Part shown: positions 49,404-62,165 of the stretch, piece after piece
Layout: the number at the start of each line of letters is the position of its first letter
Numbering within the stretch: position 1 is the stretch's first letter
Origin: Paucibacter sediminis
Lineage (GTDB): Bacteria; Pseudomonadota; Gammaproteobacteria; Burkholderiales; Burkholderiaceae_C
Assembly (NCBI RefSeq): GCF_030254645.1
Contig: NZ_CP116346.1
Coordinates: 4,381,001-4,445,000 of the forward strand
Reading direction: 5' to 3'
DNA length: 64,000 bases
Notes under the pieces: generated by a model
What the model was told of the DNA's origin: nothing
What the model saw: only the letters and a program-made list of their open reading frames with translations
Database searches by the model: none
Made by a program: the position numbers and the translations under genes

Positions 49404-51215
49404 ATGTCTCCCACCACTTTGGTGCGTAAGGTGTATACATCTTCCTCGACTGCGGCCTCGGTCCACTGTCCAGAGACTCAGGTGGGGCACAATCCGTTGA
49501 TGCCCCCCGCCCTCCAAGCCCCTCTTTTTGAGGATCATTGCCCCGTCCAACAGGCTCATGACAGCCTTGCACATGCGTCGTCTGTGGATGAACGGGGAGC
49601 GATCTACACCCGAAAAGAGGTAGTCGATTGCATGCTCGATTGGGTGGGCTACACCAGCGACAAGAATCTCAAATCCGTTCGGATTTTGGAGCCCTCGTGT
49701 GGAAGCGGTGAATTTTTGCTCGCTACTATCGAGCGGCTTTTGAAGTCGTGCGAAAAGAAAGTAAAAGCCAAAGAGCTATCCGGCTGCATTCGTGCCGTTG
49801 AGCTTCACAAGTCTTCGTTTGATCACGCGACCCATTCCGTTAAAGCGCTTCTAGGCCGCTTCGGATATTCCGTAAAAGATCAAGATGAGCTTTGTGCCAG
49901 TTGGCTCGTTCATGGCGATTTTTTGCTCACGAACCTTCCGGGCTCTTTTGACATTGTTATCGGCAATCCGCCTTATGTGCGCCAAGAGCTCATTCCAGCG
50001 GCCTTATTGTCCGAATACAAAAAACGATTCACCACGCTCTACGATAGGGCCGACCTGTACGTGCTCTTTATCGAAAGAAGCTTAGAGCTGCTATCAGACA
50101 ACGGGCAACTGTGCTTCATCTGTGCTGATCGCTGGATGAAGAACAAGTACGGCCAACCACTGCGCCAATACGTGTCCCAAGGCTTTGGTTTGAAGGCCTA
50201 CATGGACATGACCCATATCGACGCCTTCCACTCGGAAGTTGCGGCCTACCCTGCCATCACGCTCATTGAGCGGGCCTACACCGGCCCTACTTTCGTGGCT
50301 CATGCCAAGAGCGTTGAGGCCCTTCCCAAGCTGTTGTTTGAAGCCGATGCAGTCCACGCACCGGATATCAGACTGGCTCGGGGTGTTGTCCAAGGCTCTG
50401 AGCCATGGCTACTTGATGCGAGTGATCTACTGGCCCTTGTGCGTCGCTTGGAAGAGCGCTTTCCCACACTAGAAGAAGACGGCTGCAAAGTCGGCATTGG
50501 TGTTGCGACGGGGGCAGATAAGGCCTTCATTGGCCCCATGGACGAGTTGGACGTAGAGCCCTCTCGAAAGCTCCCACTTGCGACCACACGAGATTTGGAC
50601 TCGGGCCACGTGGAGTGGCGAGGCCTTGGGGTCGTGAATCCGTTTGAGGAAGACGGGAGCCTTGCGAGCTTCAAAAAATATCCGAAGTTCGCGGCCTACC
50701 TGATGGAGCGTCAGGAACAAATCGCCAAGCGACACGTAGCCAAGCGAGACCAGGCACGCTGGTATCGGACCATTGACCGCATCACGCCAAGCCTGGCTCA
50801 GTGCCCCAAGCTGCTGATACCAGACATCAAGGGCGAGGCCCTTGTCGCCTATGAGCCTGGCCGCCTGTACCCGCACCACAACCTCTACTACGTGGTCAGT
50901 GATACGTGGGACTTGGAAGCCCTGCAAGCCATTTTGCTATCCGATGTGGCACGGCTTTTCGTCGCCACCTACTCCACCAAGATGCGTGGTGGCTTCCTGC
51001 GGTTTCAAGCTCAGTACCTTCGTCGCATTCGCATCCCTGCTTACCTAAGCCTCAGCGTCAAAGACAAGAAAGCGCTGATATCAGCCGCACGAAGCTTGGA
51101 CAAAGAGAAGGCCAACGCTGCCGCCTTCAAGGTGTACGGAATCAGCGACGATGAGGCTATGCTCTTGCGTGAACACTTTAAAAAACCTGATCAGGAGGAA
51201 AAAGGTGGGGCTTGA
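49404..51215 (+). CDS. type II N6-adenine DNA methyltransferase (XhoI/PaeR7I type)
   Basis: 603-aa methylase. Motif I is [12 protein letters not shown] (SAM binding) and motif IV is [11 protein letters not shown] (catalytic NPPY), in gamma-class order, with a target-recognition half after about residue 300 ([29 protein letters not shown]). It protects the site cut by the next gene, expected to be CTCGAG from the identity of the nuclease. AGGAGG precedes ATG 49404; a later ATG at 49502 would remove a low-complexity start. It overlaps the nuclease gene by 11 bp. Confidence 0.9.
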   Translation: MSPTTLVRKVYTSSSTAASVHCPETQVGHNPLMPPALQAPLFEDHCPVQQAHDSLAHASSVDERGAIYTRKEVVDCMLDWVGYTSDKNLKSVRILEPSCGSGEFLLATIERLLKSCEKKVKAKELSGCIRAVELHKSSFDHATHSVKALLGRFGYSVKDQDELCASWLVHGDFLLTNLPGSFDIVIGNPPYVRQELIPAALLSEYKKRFTTLYDRADLYVLFIERSLELLSDNGQLCFICADRWMKNKYGQPLRQYVSQGFGLKAYMDMTHIDAFHSEVAAYPAITLIERAYTGPTFVAHAKSVEALPKLLFEADAVHAPDIRLARGVVQGSEPWLLDASDLLALVRRLEERFPTLEEDGCKVGIGVATGADKAFIGPMDELDVEPSRKLPLATTRDLDSGHVEWRGLGVVNPFEEDGSLASFKKYPKFAAYLMERQEQIAKRHVAKRDQARWYRTIDRITPSLAQCPKLLIPDIKGEALVAYEPGRLYPHHNLYYVVSDTWDLEALQAILLSDVARLFVATYSTKMRGGFLRFQAQYLRRIRIPAYLSLSVKDKKALISAARSLDKEKANAAAFKVYGISDDEAMLLREHFKKPDQEEKGGA

Positions 51216-51939
51216 TTTAGCAGACTATGACAAGCGTGCTCGGGAAGTCGTCAAAGGTTTTTGGCAAGCCCGATTTGACGCCAAAGAGAAGCAGATTCGA
51301 GAAGGCAAACAGGATCAAGGCGAGCGCGCAGGCGTTACGGGCGGGAAGAACCTTGATGGCTTCACCAAGCTGATTGTGGAGCTCGTGCACGCCAATGGCC
51401 TTGGGCATGCTCAGATTTATCAAGAGCGTGCAGTCGTGGTGTTGCCCGGCTACTTTCGCCCCACCAAGCTGTGGGACTTGCTGGTGATCAATGAAGGTCG
51501 CCTGATAGCAGCCATCGAGCTCAAAAGCCAAGTTGGCCCATCTTTCGGAAATAATTTTAATAATCGTACCGAAGAAGCCATTGGCACTGCTCATGACTTT
51601 GCAGTGGCCTATCGCGAGGGTGCTTTGGGCAAGCAAAACCCGCCATTCATGGGCTGGCTGATGCTGGTTGAAGATGCGCCAGAATCTCGCAAGCCCGTCA
51701 AAGACAAGAGCCCTCACTTCAAGGTCTTCCCAGAGTTCAAGGATGCGAGCTATCTGAAACGCTACGACATCCTGTGCGAGCGACTGATGAAGGAGAAGCT
51801 TTACACGGCTGCAAGCGTGATGGCGTCTCCCCGGTCTGCTATCAGCGACGGCCAATACAGCGACATGTCGGAATTCACCAGCCTATCGAACTTTGTGAGG
51901 CAATTTGCAGCCCACATTGCGGCAGAAGCTGCCCGCTGA
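51205..51939 (+). CDS. type II restriction endonuclease, XhoI/PaeR7I family
   Basis: 244-aa endonuclease closely following the pattern I recall for Xho[13 protein letters not shown], the GGKNLDGF block, [41 protein letters not shown], and the end [13 protein letters not shown]. The metal-binding core is the Asp of KLWDLL with Glu-x-Lys in IELKSQ. XhoI and PaeR7I cut CTCGAG. GTG 51205 is the start because AGGAGG lies 6 nt upstream and it yields the standard N-terminus. CTCGAG sites exist in the backbone (for example 25391 and 25681), so the methylase must be active. Confidence 0.93.
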   Translation: MGLDLADYDKRAREVVKGFWQARFDAKEKQIREGKQDQGERAGVTGGKNLDGFTKLIVELVHANGLGHAQIYQERAVVVLPGYFRPTKLWDLLVINEGRLIAAIELKSQVGPSFGNNFNNRTEEAIGTAHDFAVAYREGALGKQNPPFMGWLMLVEDAPESRKPVKDKSPHFKVFPEFKDASYLKRYDILCERLMKEKLYTAASVMASPRSAISDGQYSDMSEFTSLSNFVRQFAAHIAAEAAR

Positions 51940-51941
51940 TA

Positions 51942-52622
51942 TCAGTCGGACAGAGGGCTTGGTTGGTGGGCCACTTCTTTCATAGCCCCAATCACACTCG
52001 CAGCCACACGCCCTGTCTGGGCGGCCTCCAAAGCTCCGGTGAGAAGCGATGTGTAGTGGGCCTCAAAGACCTGGCGCTGTGCCACGCCCAGCCATGCCCT
52101 TCTCATTGCCTCGGGCCAATCGAACCACTCGATGTGCGCCGCCTCGCCTGATATCAGTTCTGGGGTCAGAGGGGTTGCAAGCACGTGCCCTAAGATCGCA
52201 TCCACACCCTTGCTCTCGGTGATCCAGAAGGGCTCTTCCACGCCAAGGCTGTGAAGCGTGGCGAACATCGTGCCGCGCCTTTGAGCTGCATGAATCGTGG
52301 AGGTGGTGCGCTGCGAAGCGAGCCAGTCTTTGAGGTCGCCCAAGCGGTACGTGATCTTCTGATTGCGCGCGGTCGAGTCGGTTTCTGGCTGCGTGTAGGC
52401 AGGGCCACTCTTGGTGCCGCGAAGCTCTCGAAGGTTGCGTTCCGAGCGACCAATGAAGACGGCTGCAAGACCTGGCGTGAGCTCTGTGTCGTCATGCAAA
52501 GCTGCGATCTGTGAGCGCACTTTGGCTTCTTCAAGCTGCTTGCGAACGTCCAGAAGCTGCGCCTTCTCCCAAGCCTCGTATTCGCTTTGGACAGCCTCCC
52601 CCAAGGTGATGTCGTCGCTCAT
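51942..52622 (-). CDS. helix-turn-helix protein of the integrase operon, 226 aa
   Basis: The N-terminal part is a charged helix (EAVQSEYEAWEKAQLLDVRKQ). A DNA-binding segment follows: LTPGLAAVFIGRSERNLREL with ITYRLGDLKDWLAS, like MerR/AlpA-type excisionase folds. The C-terminal half (FATLHSLGVEEPFWITESKG, and HIEWFDWPEAMRRAWL) is unassigned. Its start overlaps the integrase stop by ATGA, so it is coexpressed with the integrase and may direct excision. It is convergent with the nuclease gene, with only 2 bp between them. Confidence 0.6.
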   Translation of the reverse strand: MSDDITLGEAVQSEYEAWEKAQLLDVRKQLEEAKVRSQIAALHDDTELTPGLAAVFIGRSERNLRELRGTKSGPAYTQPETDSTARNQKITYRLGDLKDWLASQRTTSTIHAAQRRGTMFATLHSLGVEEPFWITESKGVDAILGHVLATPLTPELISGEAAHIEWFDWPEAMRRAWLGVAQRQVFEAHYTSLLTGALEAAQTGRVAASVIGAMKEVAHQPSPLSD

Positions 52623-54160
52623 GGCTGGGTCCCCCTGCCTTGTGATTTACGGGCACTCTTGGGCTCCTTGCCGCGCAGGGGCTTGGGCGTCCAAGGCTTC
52701 TCTTCCATCGGCTGCATGTGCAAAGGCCGAAGGGCATTCCAAGCCCGAGGGCACCTAGACACAAACGCTTGCTCCAAGCGCTGCATGTGCTCGGCAAACC
52801 TTGCCCACTCAGCATCGGTATAGCGATCTGTCACGCTTTTGACGCCGTGATTGAGGATGCGCTTTGTCATCTTCTCCGAGAAGTCCAAAGACTCGCACAT
52901 GCGGCCCGTGGTCCGTCTAATGTCGTGCATGGAAAACTTCTCGACCCCTGCATCCACGCGGATGCTCTCCAAGAGTTCATCAGGCGACGAGTAGTGGCCA
53001 GTTTTGGACATGGGACTCTCGGCTGGAAAAACAAACAGTCTGCGCTTTCCAAGGTCTTGCGACTCTTCCAATTCGGCAAGCCACTCTTGCCGTTCTTGAA
53101 GTATTTTCTTCGCAAAGTCGCCCAAAGGCAGTCGATGGGAAAGTCCGTTTTTGGTCTTGTAAAAGAAAACCATGCCAGCCTTCAAGTCCACCCACGAATT
53201 CACGGGCACTTCATCGGGGGACAAAAGCTCCTTCCATTTGAGTCCTGCGTGCTCGCTCTTGCGGCAACCCCACCAGAAATTCAATAGCAAATAGTCGCAG
53301 CCTGTGCGGCGCATCGAGCGCTTGTCCCAAATCGTGTTCAAAAACGCCGTAAGGTTTTCGTTTTCGCCCGCCTGCACGTTCAATGGATTTCTTGCTCGGC
53401 TTTCCTCATACGCCTCTTCCAGCTCTTTGCGGCTGCGGTACATGTTGTTGACTTTGAGGATGTGAAACGGATTGGAGACGATGGCAGGGCGCTCCCCCCT
53501 GCTTCCTGTGGCCAAGAGGTCGTTGTCGATTTTTCGACTCACCGCAGAAGAGGCCCAACGAAACGCCGCCTCTGTGGCTGTGGGGGCCTTCTCGTACAGC
53601 TCGTTAAAGCGTGCTTTGATGTCGTCCGTAGTGATGTCCACCACGCGCCGCGAAAGCCACGGCTCAAACTTGGCAATGCCTTTATCGAGCGACAAGATGC
53701 TGTTGGGCTTGGCTCGTGGCTTTCGCTCCGTGGTGAGGTAGGTCTTGTAGGCTGCAAAGACCTCTGCCAAGGTGTACTCCCCAAGCTGGCGATGGCGCCT
53801 GAGGGTGTTGGGGTTGCGGGACGTTTCCCGAATGGTTTTGAGCGATTTGAAGGCCGCCTCATAGGCGTCATTCATCGTCTCAAATTCGCTGATGTCCCCC
53901 ACCTTGGTCTTGATGACCCGCGTGCCTTGCCGCACTTGCACGATGAAGGATTTGCCCCTCGGGCTCACTTTGACGGCAAAGCCTTTTGGAGCATCCCGAT
54001 GCTCATCAAATACCATGTATGGCTTGCGGTCCTTGTTCTCTTCAAAGAGCACAGCCTTCTTGCCGTCGCGTAAGACCTGCCCGGTCTTCTCGTCTACCTG
54101 AGGGCGCTTGTCGATGGTGAGCGCTACGCGAACAAGAGTACGGTCTAGCTGGGTGTGCAT
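52619..54160 (-). CDS. tyrosine recombinase/integrase of the mutS island
   Basis: 513-aa integrase. The N-terminal arm-binding part includes DAPKGFAVKVSPRGKSFIVQV; the core-binding part is about 120-220. Catalytic residues are Arg in NFWWGCRKSEHAGLKW, the HxxR box in FSMHDIRRTTGRM, NH in RILNHGVKSVTDR (the second His-type position) and nucleophile Tyr in DRYTDAEW. It is the outermost gene at the right end and reads into the island, with GCTACA boxes between it and mutS, so it is the best candidate for the enzyme that targeted mutS. The C-terminal tail is basic and proline-rich. Confidence 0.9.
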   Translation of the reverse strand: MHTQLDRTLVRVALTIDKRPQVDEKTGQVLRDGKKAVLFEENKDRKPYMVFDEHRDAPKGFAVKVSPRGKSFIVQVRQGTRVIKTKVGDISEFETMNDAYEAAFKSLKTIRETSRNPNTLRRHRQLGEYTLAEVFAAYKTYLTTERKPRAKPNSILSLDKGIAKFEPWLSRRVVDITTDDIKARFNELYEKAPTATEAAFRWASSAVSRKIDNDLLATGSRGERPAIVSNPFHILKVNNMYRSRKELEEAYEESRARNPLNVQAGENENLTAFLNTIWDKRSMRRTGCDYLLLNFWWGCRKSEHAGLKWKELLSPDEVPVNSWVDLKAGMVFFYKTKNGLSHRLPLGDFAKKILQERQEWLAELEESQDLGKRRLFVFPAESPMSKTGHYSSPDELLESIRVDAGVEKFSMHDIRRTTGRMCESLDFSEKMTKRILNHGVKSVTDRYTDAEWARFAEHMQRLEQAFVSRCPRAWNALRPLHMQPMEEKPWTPKPLRGKEPKSARKSQGRGTQP

Positions 54161-54213
54161 GCGTGTAGCCTAGTGGGCACAAGAGCCGAAAATGACGGGG
54201 GGGTTGACCCCGC

Positions 54214-54344
54214 CTTGTAGCCCAGTGGCCTTGTGTGCCGCAGAGCACCGAGCTACAAGTAAAATCAACAAGTTAGCGCAGTGTAGCTCAGTCTTTTTTC
54301 CGCGCATAGAGGACTAGGCTACACGCTACAATCGAGCTACAAAG
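54214..54344. repeat. right-end GCTACA boxes
   Basis: Related boxes occur at 54214-54225 (CTTGTAGCCCAG, identical to the left-end box), 54248-54259 (CCGAGCTACAAG), 54281-54291 (GTGTAGCTCAG), 54314-54324 (CTAGGCTACAC), 54325-54330 (GCTACA) and 54333-54344 (CGAGCTACAAAG). The consensus is close to CTGAGCTACAAG in either orientation. The remaining part of 54161-54490 shows no gene; it must contain the present mutS promoter. Confidence 0.65.
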
Positions 54345-54490
54345 TCTGTGTCTCACATCGGCTCAAAACGGCCCACAAAGACGCAGACGGCGAAGCTGGC
54401 AGGACGGACAACAACGATAAGTCATTGATTTTGAAAGAAACAGCCGCAAATCTTGCCGACGTGAAGAACTCTCCCGGAGGTCCAGAAGGG

Positions 54491-57058
54491 GTGCAAAATC
54501 ACACCCCTATGATGGCCCAGTACCTGCGCATCAAGGCCGAATTCCCCGAGACCCTGGTGTTCTACCGCATGGGCGACTTCTACGAAGTCTTCTTCGACGA
54601 TGCGCGCAAGGCCAATGCCCTGCTGGACATCACCCTGACGGTGCGCGGCCAGAGCGCCGGCCAGCCGGTGGTGATGGCCGGCGTGCCGGTGCATTCGCTG
54701 GAGTCCTACCTCGCCAAGCTGATCAAGCTGGGCGAGGCGGTGGCGATTGCCGAGCAGGTGGGCGATGTGGCCACGGCCAAGGGGCCGGTGGAGCGCAAGG
54801 TGGTGCGGGTGGTGACGCCCGGCACCGTCACCGATACCGAGCTGCTGGCCGACAAGCAGGACTCCATCCTGCTGGCTGTGGCCACGCAGGGTAAAAAACT
54901 GGGCCTGGCCTGGCTCTCGCTCACCCAGGGCCAGCTGGGCCTGGCCGAATGCAGCGAGCGCGAGCTTTCCTCCTGGCTGGCGCGCCTCGCGCCGGCCGAG
55001 GTACTGGTGGACCGCGAGCGTCAGCCCGCCGGCGTGCTGGCCGCACGCCTGCCCATCACCAATCGCCCCAGCTGGCAGTTCGACAGCATGCTGGGCGCGC
55101 GCAAGCTCTGCGAACAGCTGGGCGTGGCCAGCCTGGCAGGCTTCAATGCCCAGGAGTTCACGGCCGGCCATGCCGCCGCCGCCGCGCTGCTGAGCTATGC
55201 CGAGCACACCCAGGGCCGGGCGCTGGCGCATGTGAAGAGCCTGCAGGTGCAGCGCAGCAGCGAGCTGATGGACCTGCCACCGGCCACCCAGCGCAATCTG
55301 GAGTTGACCCTGACGCTGCGCGGCGAGACCACGCCCACCCTGCTCTCGGTGCTCGATACCTGCCGCTCCGGCATGGGCAGCCGTGCGCTGCGCCACTGGC
55401 TGCTGCACCCCAGGCGCGAGCGTGGCGAGGCGCTGGCGCGCCATGGCGCGATCGCGGCGCTGCTGCAGGGCGGCTTCGAGGGCCTGCGCGATGCCCTGCG
55501 CGGTGTCTCCGACGTGGAGCGCATTGCCGCCCGCATCGCGCTGCGCCAGGTACGCCCGCGCGAGCTCACCGGCCTGCGCGCCACCTTGCAGCTGCTGCCC
55601 CAGCTGCAGGGCACCGTGCCCGCCGGCAGCGCCCTGCTGGACGAACTGGCCAGCGGCCTGCTGGCCTCGCCGCATATCGAGGAGCTGCTGCGCCGCGCGA
55701 TCGCCGATGAACCGGCGGTGCTGCTGCGCGACGGCGGCGTGATCGCCCCCGGCTTCGACGCTGAGCTCGACGAGCTGCGCGCGATCCAGCAGAACTGCGA
55801 CAGCTTCCTGCTGGACCTGGAAACGCACGAACGCGCCCGCACCGGCATCGCCAATCTGCGCGTGCAGTACAACAAGGTGCATGGCTTCTACATCGAGGTC
55901 ACGCAGGGCCAGGTGGACAAGGTACCGCTGGACTACCAGCGCCGCCAGACGCTCAAGAACGCCGAGCGCTACATCACGCCCGAGCTGAAGGCCTTCGAGG
56001 ACAAGGCGCTCTCGGCCCAGGAGCGCGCGCTGGCACGCGAGAAGCTATTGTTCGACGCGGTGCTTGACCACTTGATCGAGGAGCTCGCCGCGCTGACCCA
56101 GCTGGGCCGTGCGCTGGCCAGCCTCGACGCGCTGGCGGCGCTGGCCGAGCGCGCCGCCACGCTGCGCTGGTGCAAGCCGGAATTCGTCGGCCAGCCCTGC
56201 ATCGAGATCGCGGGTGGCCGCCACCCGGTGGTGGAGATGCGCTTGCGCGAAACCGGCGCCGGCGAGTTCATGGCGAATGACTGCCGGCTCGACGCACGCA
56301 CCCGCATGCAGGTCATCACCGGCCCCAATATGGGCGGCAAGAGCACCTTCATGCGCCAGGTGGCGCTGATCTGCCTGCTCGCCGCCATCGGTTCCTATGT
56401 GCCGGCCGCGGCCTGCCGCCTGGGGCCGATGGACGCGATCCACACCCGCATCGGCGCGGCGGACGACCTGGCCAATGCGCAGTCGACCTTCATGCTGGAG
56501 ATGACCGAGGCGGCCGCCATCCTGCACAGCGCCACCGACCAGAGCCTGGTGCTGATGGACGAGATCGGCCGCGGCACCTCCACCTTCGACGGCCTGGCCC
56601 TGGCCGGCGCGATCGCCAGCCATCTGCACGACAAGTGCCGCGCCTTCACGCTCTTCGCCACCCATTACTTCGAGCTCACCGAGTTCCCGGCCAAGCACCA
56701 ACAGGCCCTGAACATGCATGTCTCGGCGGTGGAGAGCGGCGAGGACATCGTGTTCCTGCACGAGATCCAGCCCGGCCCGGCCAGCCGCAGCTATGGCGTG
56801 CAGGTGGCACGCCTGGCCGGCATGCCGGCCAGCCTGGTGCGCCAGGCGCGCGCCACGCTGGAAGCCCTGGAAGCCAAGGCCGGCGAGGGCGAGGCGCAGA
56901 TCGATCTGTTCGCTGCACCACCCGAGCCCGCGCCCGGTGTCGCCGCCGCGACCAGCCCGGCGCTGGAAGCGCTGCAAGATCTGGATCCCGATGCCCTGAG
57001 CCCGCGCGAGGCGCTGGAAGCGCTCTACAAGCTCAAGGCCCTCAGCAAGCACGCATGA
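54491..57058 (+). CDS. mutS: DNA mismatch repair protein MutS with island-supplied start
   Basis: 855-aa MutS from GTG 54491, which has GGAGG 10 nt upstream and yields [18 protein letters not shown] 54461 and TTG 54425 are longer alternatives. The mismatch-reading Phe30-x-Glu32 is in GDFYEVFF. The clamp and lever regions lead to Walker [10 protein letters not shown] (about 611-619), Walker [17 protein letters not shown] and the ATPase His in FATHYFEL. Length equals the E. coli protein (853 aa). The first few codons and all upstream signals come from the island, because the original start is stranded at 41667. It overlaps the hydrolase gene by ATGA. Confidence 0.93.
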   Translation: MQNHTPMMAQYLRIKAEFPETLVFYRMGDFYEVFFDDARKANALLDITLTVRGQSAGQPVVMAGVPVHSLESYLAKLIKLGEAVAIAEQVGDVATAKGPVERKVVRVVTPGTVTDTELLADKQDSILLAVATQGKKLGLAWLSLTQGQLGLAECSERELSSWLARLAPAEVLVDRERQPAGVLAARLPITNRPSWQFDSMLGARKLCEQLGVASLAGFNAQEFTAGHAAAAALLSYAEHTQGRALAHVKSLQVQRSSELMDLPPATQRNLELTLTLRGETTPTLLSVLDTCRSGMGSRALRHWLLHPRRERGEALARHGAIAALLQGGFEGLRDALRGVSDVERIAARIALRQVRPRELTGLRATLQLLPQLQGTVPAGSALLDELASGLLASPHIEELLRRAIADEPAVLLRDGGVIAPGFDAELDELRAIQQNCDSFLLDLETHERARTGIANLRVQYNKVHGFYIEVTQGQVDKVPLDYQRRQTLKNAERYITPELKAFEDKALSAQERALAREKLLFDAVLDHLIEELAALTQLGRALASLDALAALAERAATLRWCKPEFVGQPCIEIAGGRHPVVEMRLRETGAGEFMANDCRLDARTRMQVITGPNMGGKSTFMRQVALICLLAAIGSYVPAAACRLGPMDAIHTRIGAADDLANAQSTFMLEMTEAAAILHSATDQSLVLMDEIGRGTSTFDGLALAGAIASHLHDKCRAFTLFATHYFELTEFPAKHQQALNMHVSAVESGEDIVFLHEIQPGPASRSYGVQVARLAGMPASLVRQARATLEALEAKAGEGEAQIDLFAAPPEPAPGVAAATSPALEALQDLDPDALSPREALEALYKLKALSKHA
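54500..54514 (+). other. attR core candidate
   Basis: CACACCCCTATGATG, again coding HTPMM, matches the attL core at 12 of 15 positions. Everything after it is uninterrupted mutS. Confidence 0.65.
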
Positions 57059-57910
57059 AGAAGCAAGCCCAAGGCACGATCGTCTTTTCCCACGCCAACG
57101 GATTTCCGGCCGGCTGCTACCGCGTGCTGTTCGAGATCTGGGAGCGTGCCGGCTGGCGCGTGGCCGCCCTGCCCCGCATCGGCCATGACCCCAAGTTTCC
57201 CGTCAGCAGCAACTGGCCGCATCTGCGCGACGAGCTGATCCACTTCATCGAGCACGAGGTGCGCCCACGCATGACAACGCCTGGCCCGGTGATGCTGGTG
57301 GGCCATTCGCTGGGCGGCATCCTGAGCCTGCTCACCGCCTGCCGCCGGCCCGATCTGGCGCAGGGCCTGATCCTGCTGGACTCGCCCATCGTGGCGGGCT
57401 GGCGCGCCCACAGCGTGCAGGTGGCCAAGGCGACAAGGCTGATGCAGCGCGTCTCGCCCGGCAAGGTCTCGCACCAGCGGCGCCATGAGTGGCCCGATCG
57501 TGCGGCGGTGATGGAACACTTTGCGTCCAAGCACAAGTTCGCGCGCTGGGACCCGCGCGTGCTGCAGGACTATGTGGCTTGCGGCTTCGATGAAGCGCCG
57601 GACGGCAAGACCGTGCTGGGCTTCCGGCGCGAGATCGAGACCCGCATCTACAACACCTTGCCGCATCACATCGAAGGGCTCATCAAGCGCCATGCGCCGC
57701 GCTGCCCGGTCGCCTTTGTGGCCGGCACGCAGTCGGAAGAGTTGCGCCAGGCCGGTGCCACGGCGTCCAAGGCGCTGGCCCATGGCAACTTCCACTGGCT
57801 GGAGGGCTCGCATCTCTATCCCTTCGAGCGCCCCGACGACACGGCGGCCCTGGTACTGCAATTGCTGGACAGCCTGCGCTCGCAGGCCCGGGTGGCCGGC
57901 GCGGCATCGC

Positions 57911-57915
<5 letters not shown>
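57055..57915 (+). CDS. alpha/beta hydrolase
   Basis: 286-aa alpha/beta hydrolase. [15 protein letters not shown] holds the oxyanion region, the nucleophile elbow is VGHSLGGIL, and the C-terminal SHLYPFERP gives the catalytic His. The substrate is unknown; family members near mutS in related genomes are uncharacterised. It is translationally coupled to mutS by ATGA, and its stop codon lies inside the TATAAT in front of pyrG. Confidence 0.85.
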
Positions 57916-59604
<1,689 letters not shown>

Positions 59605-59609
59605 GCATC

Positions 59610-60470
59610 ATGATGAAGCTGTGCGGGTTTGACGTCGGGATCGACAAGCCTTTCTTCCTGATCGCCGGCACCTGCTCGATCGAGAGCCAGGAGCTCTCGA
59701 TCGAGGTAGCCGGCCAACTCAAGGAAGCCTGTACGGCGCTTGGCATTCCGCTGATCTACAAGGGTTCCTTCGACAAGGCCAACCGCTCGTCGGGCAGCAG
59801 CAAGCGCGGCGTGGGGATGGATGCGGGCCTCAAGATCCTGGACGAGGTGCGCCGCCAGCTGCAGCTGCCCATCCTGACCGATGTGCATGACGAAGCCCAG
59901 GTGGCGCCCGTGGCCGCCGTGGTCGACGTGCTGCAGACCCCGGCCTTCCTGTGCCGCCAGACCGACTTCATCCGCGCGGTGGCCATGAGCGGCAAGCCGG
60001 TGAACATCAAGAAGGGGCAGTTCCTGGCGCCCTGGGACATGAAGAACGTGATCGACAAGGCACGCGAAGCGGCGCGCGAAGCGGGCCTGTCGGAGGATCG
60101 CTTCCTGGCCTGCGAACGCGGCGTGAGCTTCGGCTACAACAACCTCGTGGCCGACATGACCAGCCTGGCCGAGATGCGCAAGTCCGGCGCGCCCGTGGTG
60201 TTCGACGTGACGCACTCGGTGCAGAAGCCCGGTGGCCAGGGCACCACCAGCGGCGGTGCCCGCGAGATGGTGCCCGTGCTGGCCCGGGCGGGCGTCGGCG
60301 CGGGCGTGGCGGGCCTCTTCATGGAAACCCATCCGCGCCCGGCCGAAGCCTGGTCGGACGGCCCCAACGCCGTGCCCCTGAACCGCATGCGGGCCCTGCT
60401 GGAGCAGCTGGTAGCGCTGGACCGCGTGGTCAAGAGCCAGCCGCTGCTCGAGAACGACTTCTTCTGCTGA
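59610..60470 (+). CDS. kdsA: 3-deoxy-8-phosphooctulonate synthase
   Basis: 286-aa KDO-8-phosphate synthase, which condenses PEP and arabinose 5-phosphate for lipopolysaccharide core. Blocks include [49 protein letters not shown] and [11 protein letters not shown]. The segment after the first strand reads GTCSIES, with a Cys that is found in metal-dependent forms; whether this enzyme needs metal cannot be settled by eye. ATG 59610 is followed by a second ATG at 59613. Confidence 0.97.
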   Translation: MMKLCGFDVGIDKPFFLIAGTCSIESQELSIEVAGQLKEACTALGIPLIYKGSFDKANRSSGSSKRGVGMDAGLKILDEVRRQLQLPILTDVHDEAQVAPVAAVVDVLQTPAFLCRQTDFIRAVAMSGKPVNIKKGQFLAPWDMKNVIDKAREAAREAGLSEDRFLACERGVSFGYNNLVADMTSLAEMRKSGAPVVFDVTHSVQKPGGQGTTSGGAREMVPVLARAGVGAGVAGLFMETHPRPAEAWSDGPNAVPLNRMRALLEQLVALDRVVKSQPLLENDFFC

Positions 60471-60474
60471 ACCC

Positions 60475-60765
60475 ATGCCCTCCGCCTACATCCTCGCCAA
60501 CGTCAGCGTCACCAATCCCACGCAGTACGAGGAGTACCGCAGGTTCTCCAGCATCGCGATGCAGGCGCATGGCGCCGAGGTCTGCGTGCGTGGCGGCAAG
60601 GTCGAGGTGCTGGAGGGCGACTGGACGCCCGAGCGCGTGGTGCTCCTGAAGTTCCCGAGCCTGGAAGCCGCCAAGGCCTTCAACGACTCGCCGGAATATG
60701 GCCAGGCCCGCCAGGCGCGCGCCGGCGCGGCGGTGATGCGCATGGTGTTGATCGAAGGCGTCTGA
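60475..60765 (+). CDS. DUF1330 family protein
   Basis: 96-aa small ferredoxin-like-fold protein: AYILANVSVTNPTQYEEYRR, the GGKVEVLEGDW block and FPSLEAAKAFNDSPEYGQARQAR are family hallmarks. Function unknown; related to dimeric alpha-beta barrel proteins. It starts 4 bp after kdsA and is probably cotranscribed. Confidence 0.88.
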   Translation: MPSAYILANVSVTNPTQYEEYRRFSSIAMQAHGAEVCVRGGKVEVLEGDWTPERVVLLKFPSLEAAKAFNDSPEYGQARQARAGAAVMRMVLIEGV

Positions 60766-60838
60766 TCTTGTTCAGCGCTGGTAACGAAAACCCGGCACAG
60801 TCCCGCCTGAGAATTTTTGACCTTCTGGAGACTTTTGA

Positions 60839-62122
<1,284 letters not shown>

Positions 62123-62130
62123 GTCCTGAG

Positions 62131-62152
62131 GCGCGGCTCCGAAGAGCCGCGC
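62131..62152 (+). terminator. GC-rich hairpin between eno and ftsB
   Basis: GCGCGGCTC (62131-62139) and GAGCCGCGC (62144-62152) form a perfect 9-bp stem with a CGAA tetraloop. No T-run follows. It could partly terminate or stabilise the eno transcript upstream of the ftsB GTG start 13 bp later. Confidence 0.5.
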
Positions 62153-62165
62153 TAAACTGCGGCGC

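Larger units (their letters stand above)
41727..54514. mobile_element. ~12.8-kb genomic island integrated in the 5' end of mutS
   Basis: Boundaries are set by the interrupted mutS frame: the two copies of the HTP-Met-Met codons (41727-41741 and 54500-54514) match at 12 of 15 bases, including ATGATG. Between them GC content drops, gene content is accessory, and a tyrosine recombinase gene reads leftward from the right end. GCTACA-box repeats lie just inside both ends. Cargo includes a toxin pair, an NdpA/Rel pair, H-NS, a pilin, a second recombinase and an XhoI-type restriction-modification system. No replication or conjugation genes were seen, so it is an integrative island, perhaps mobilised by other elements. 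Confidence 0.85.

Noticed and set aside
62131-62152. Riboswitch upstream of ftsB/pnuC
   Set aside because: Only a simple 9-bp hairpin is present; none of the conserved cores of thiamine, FMN or NAD riboswitches was seen.
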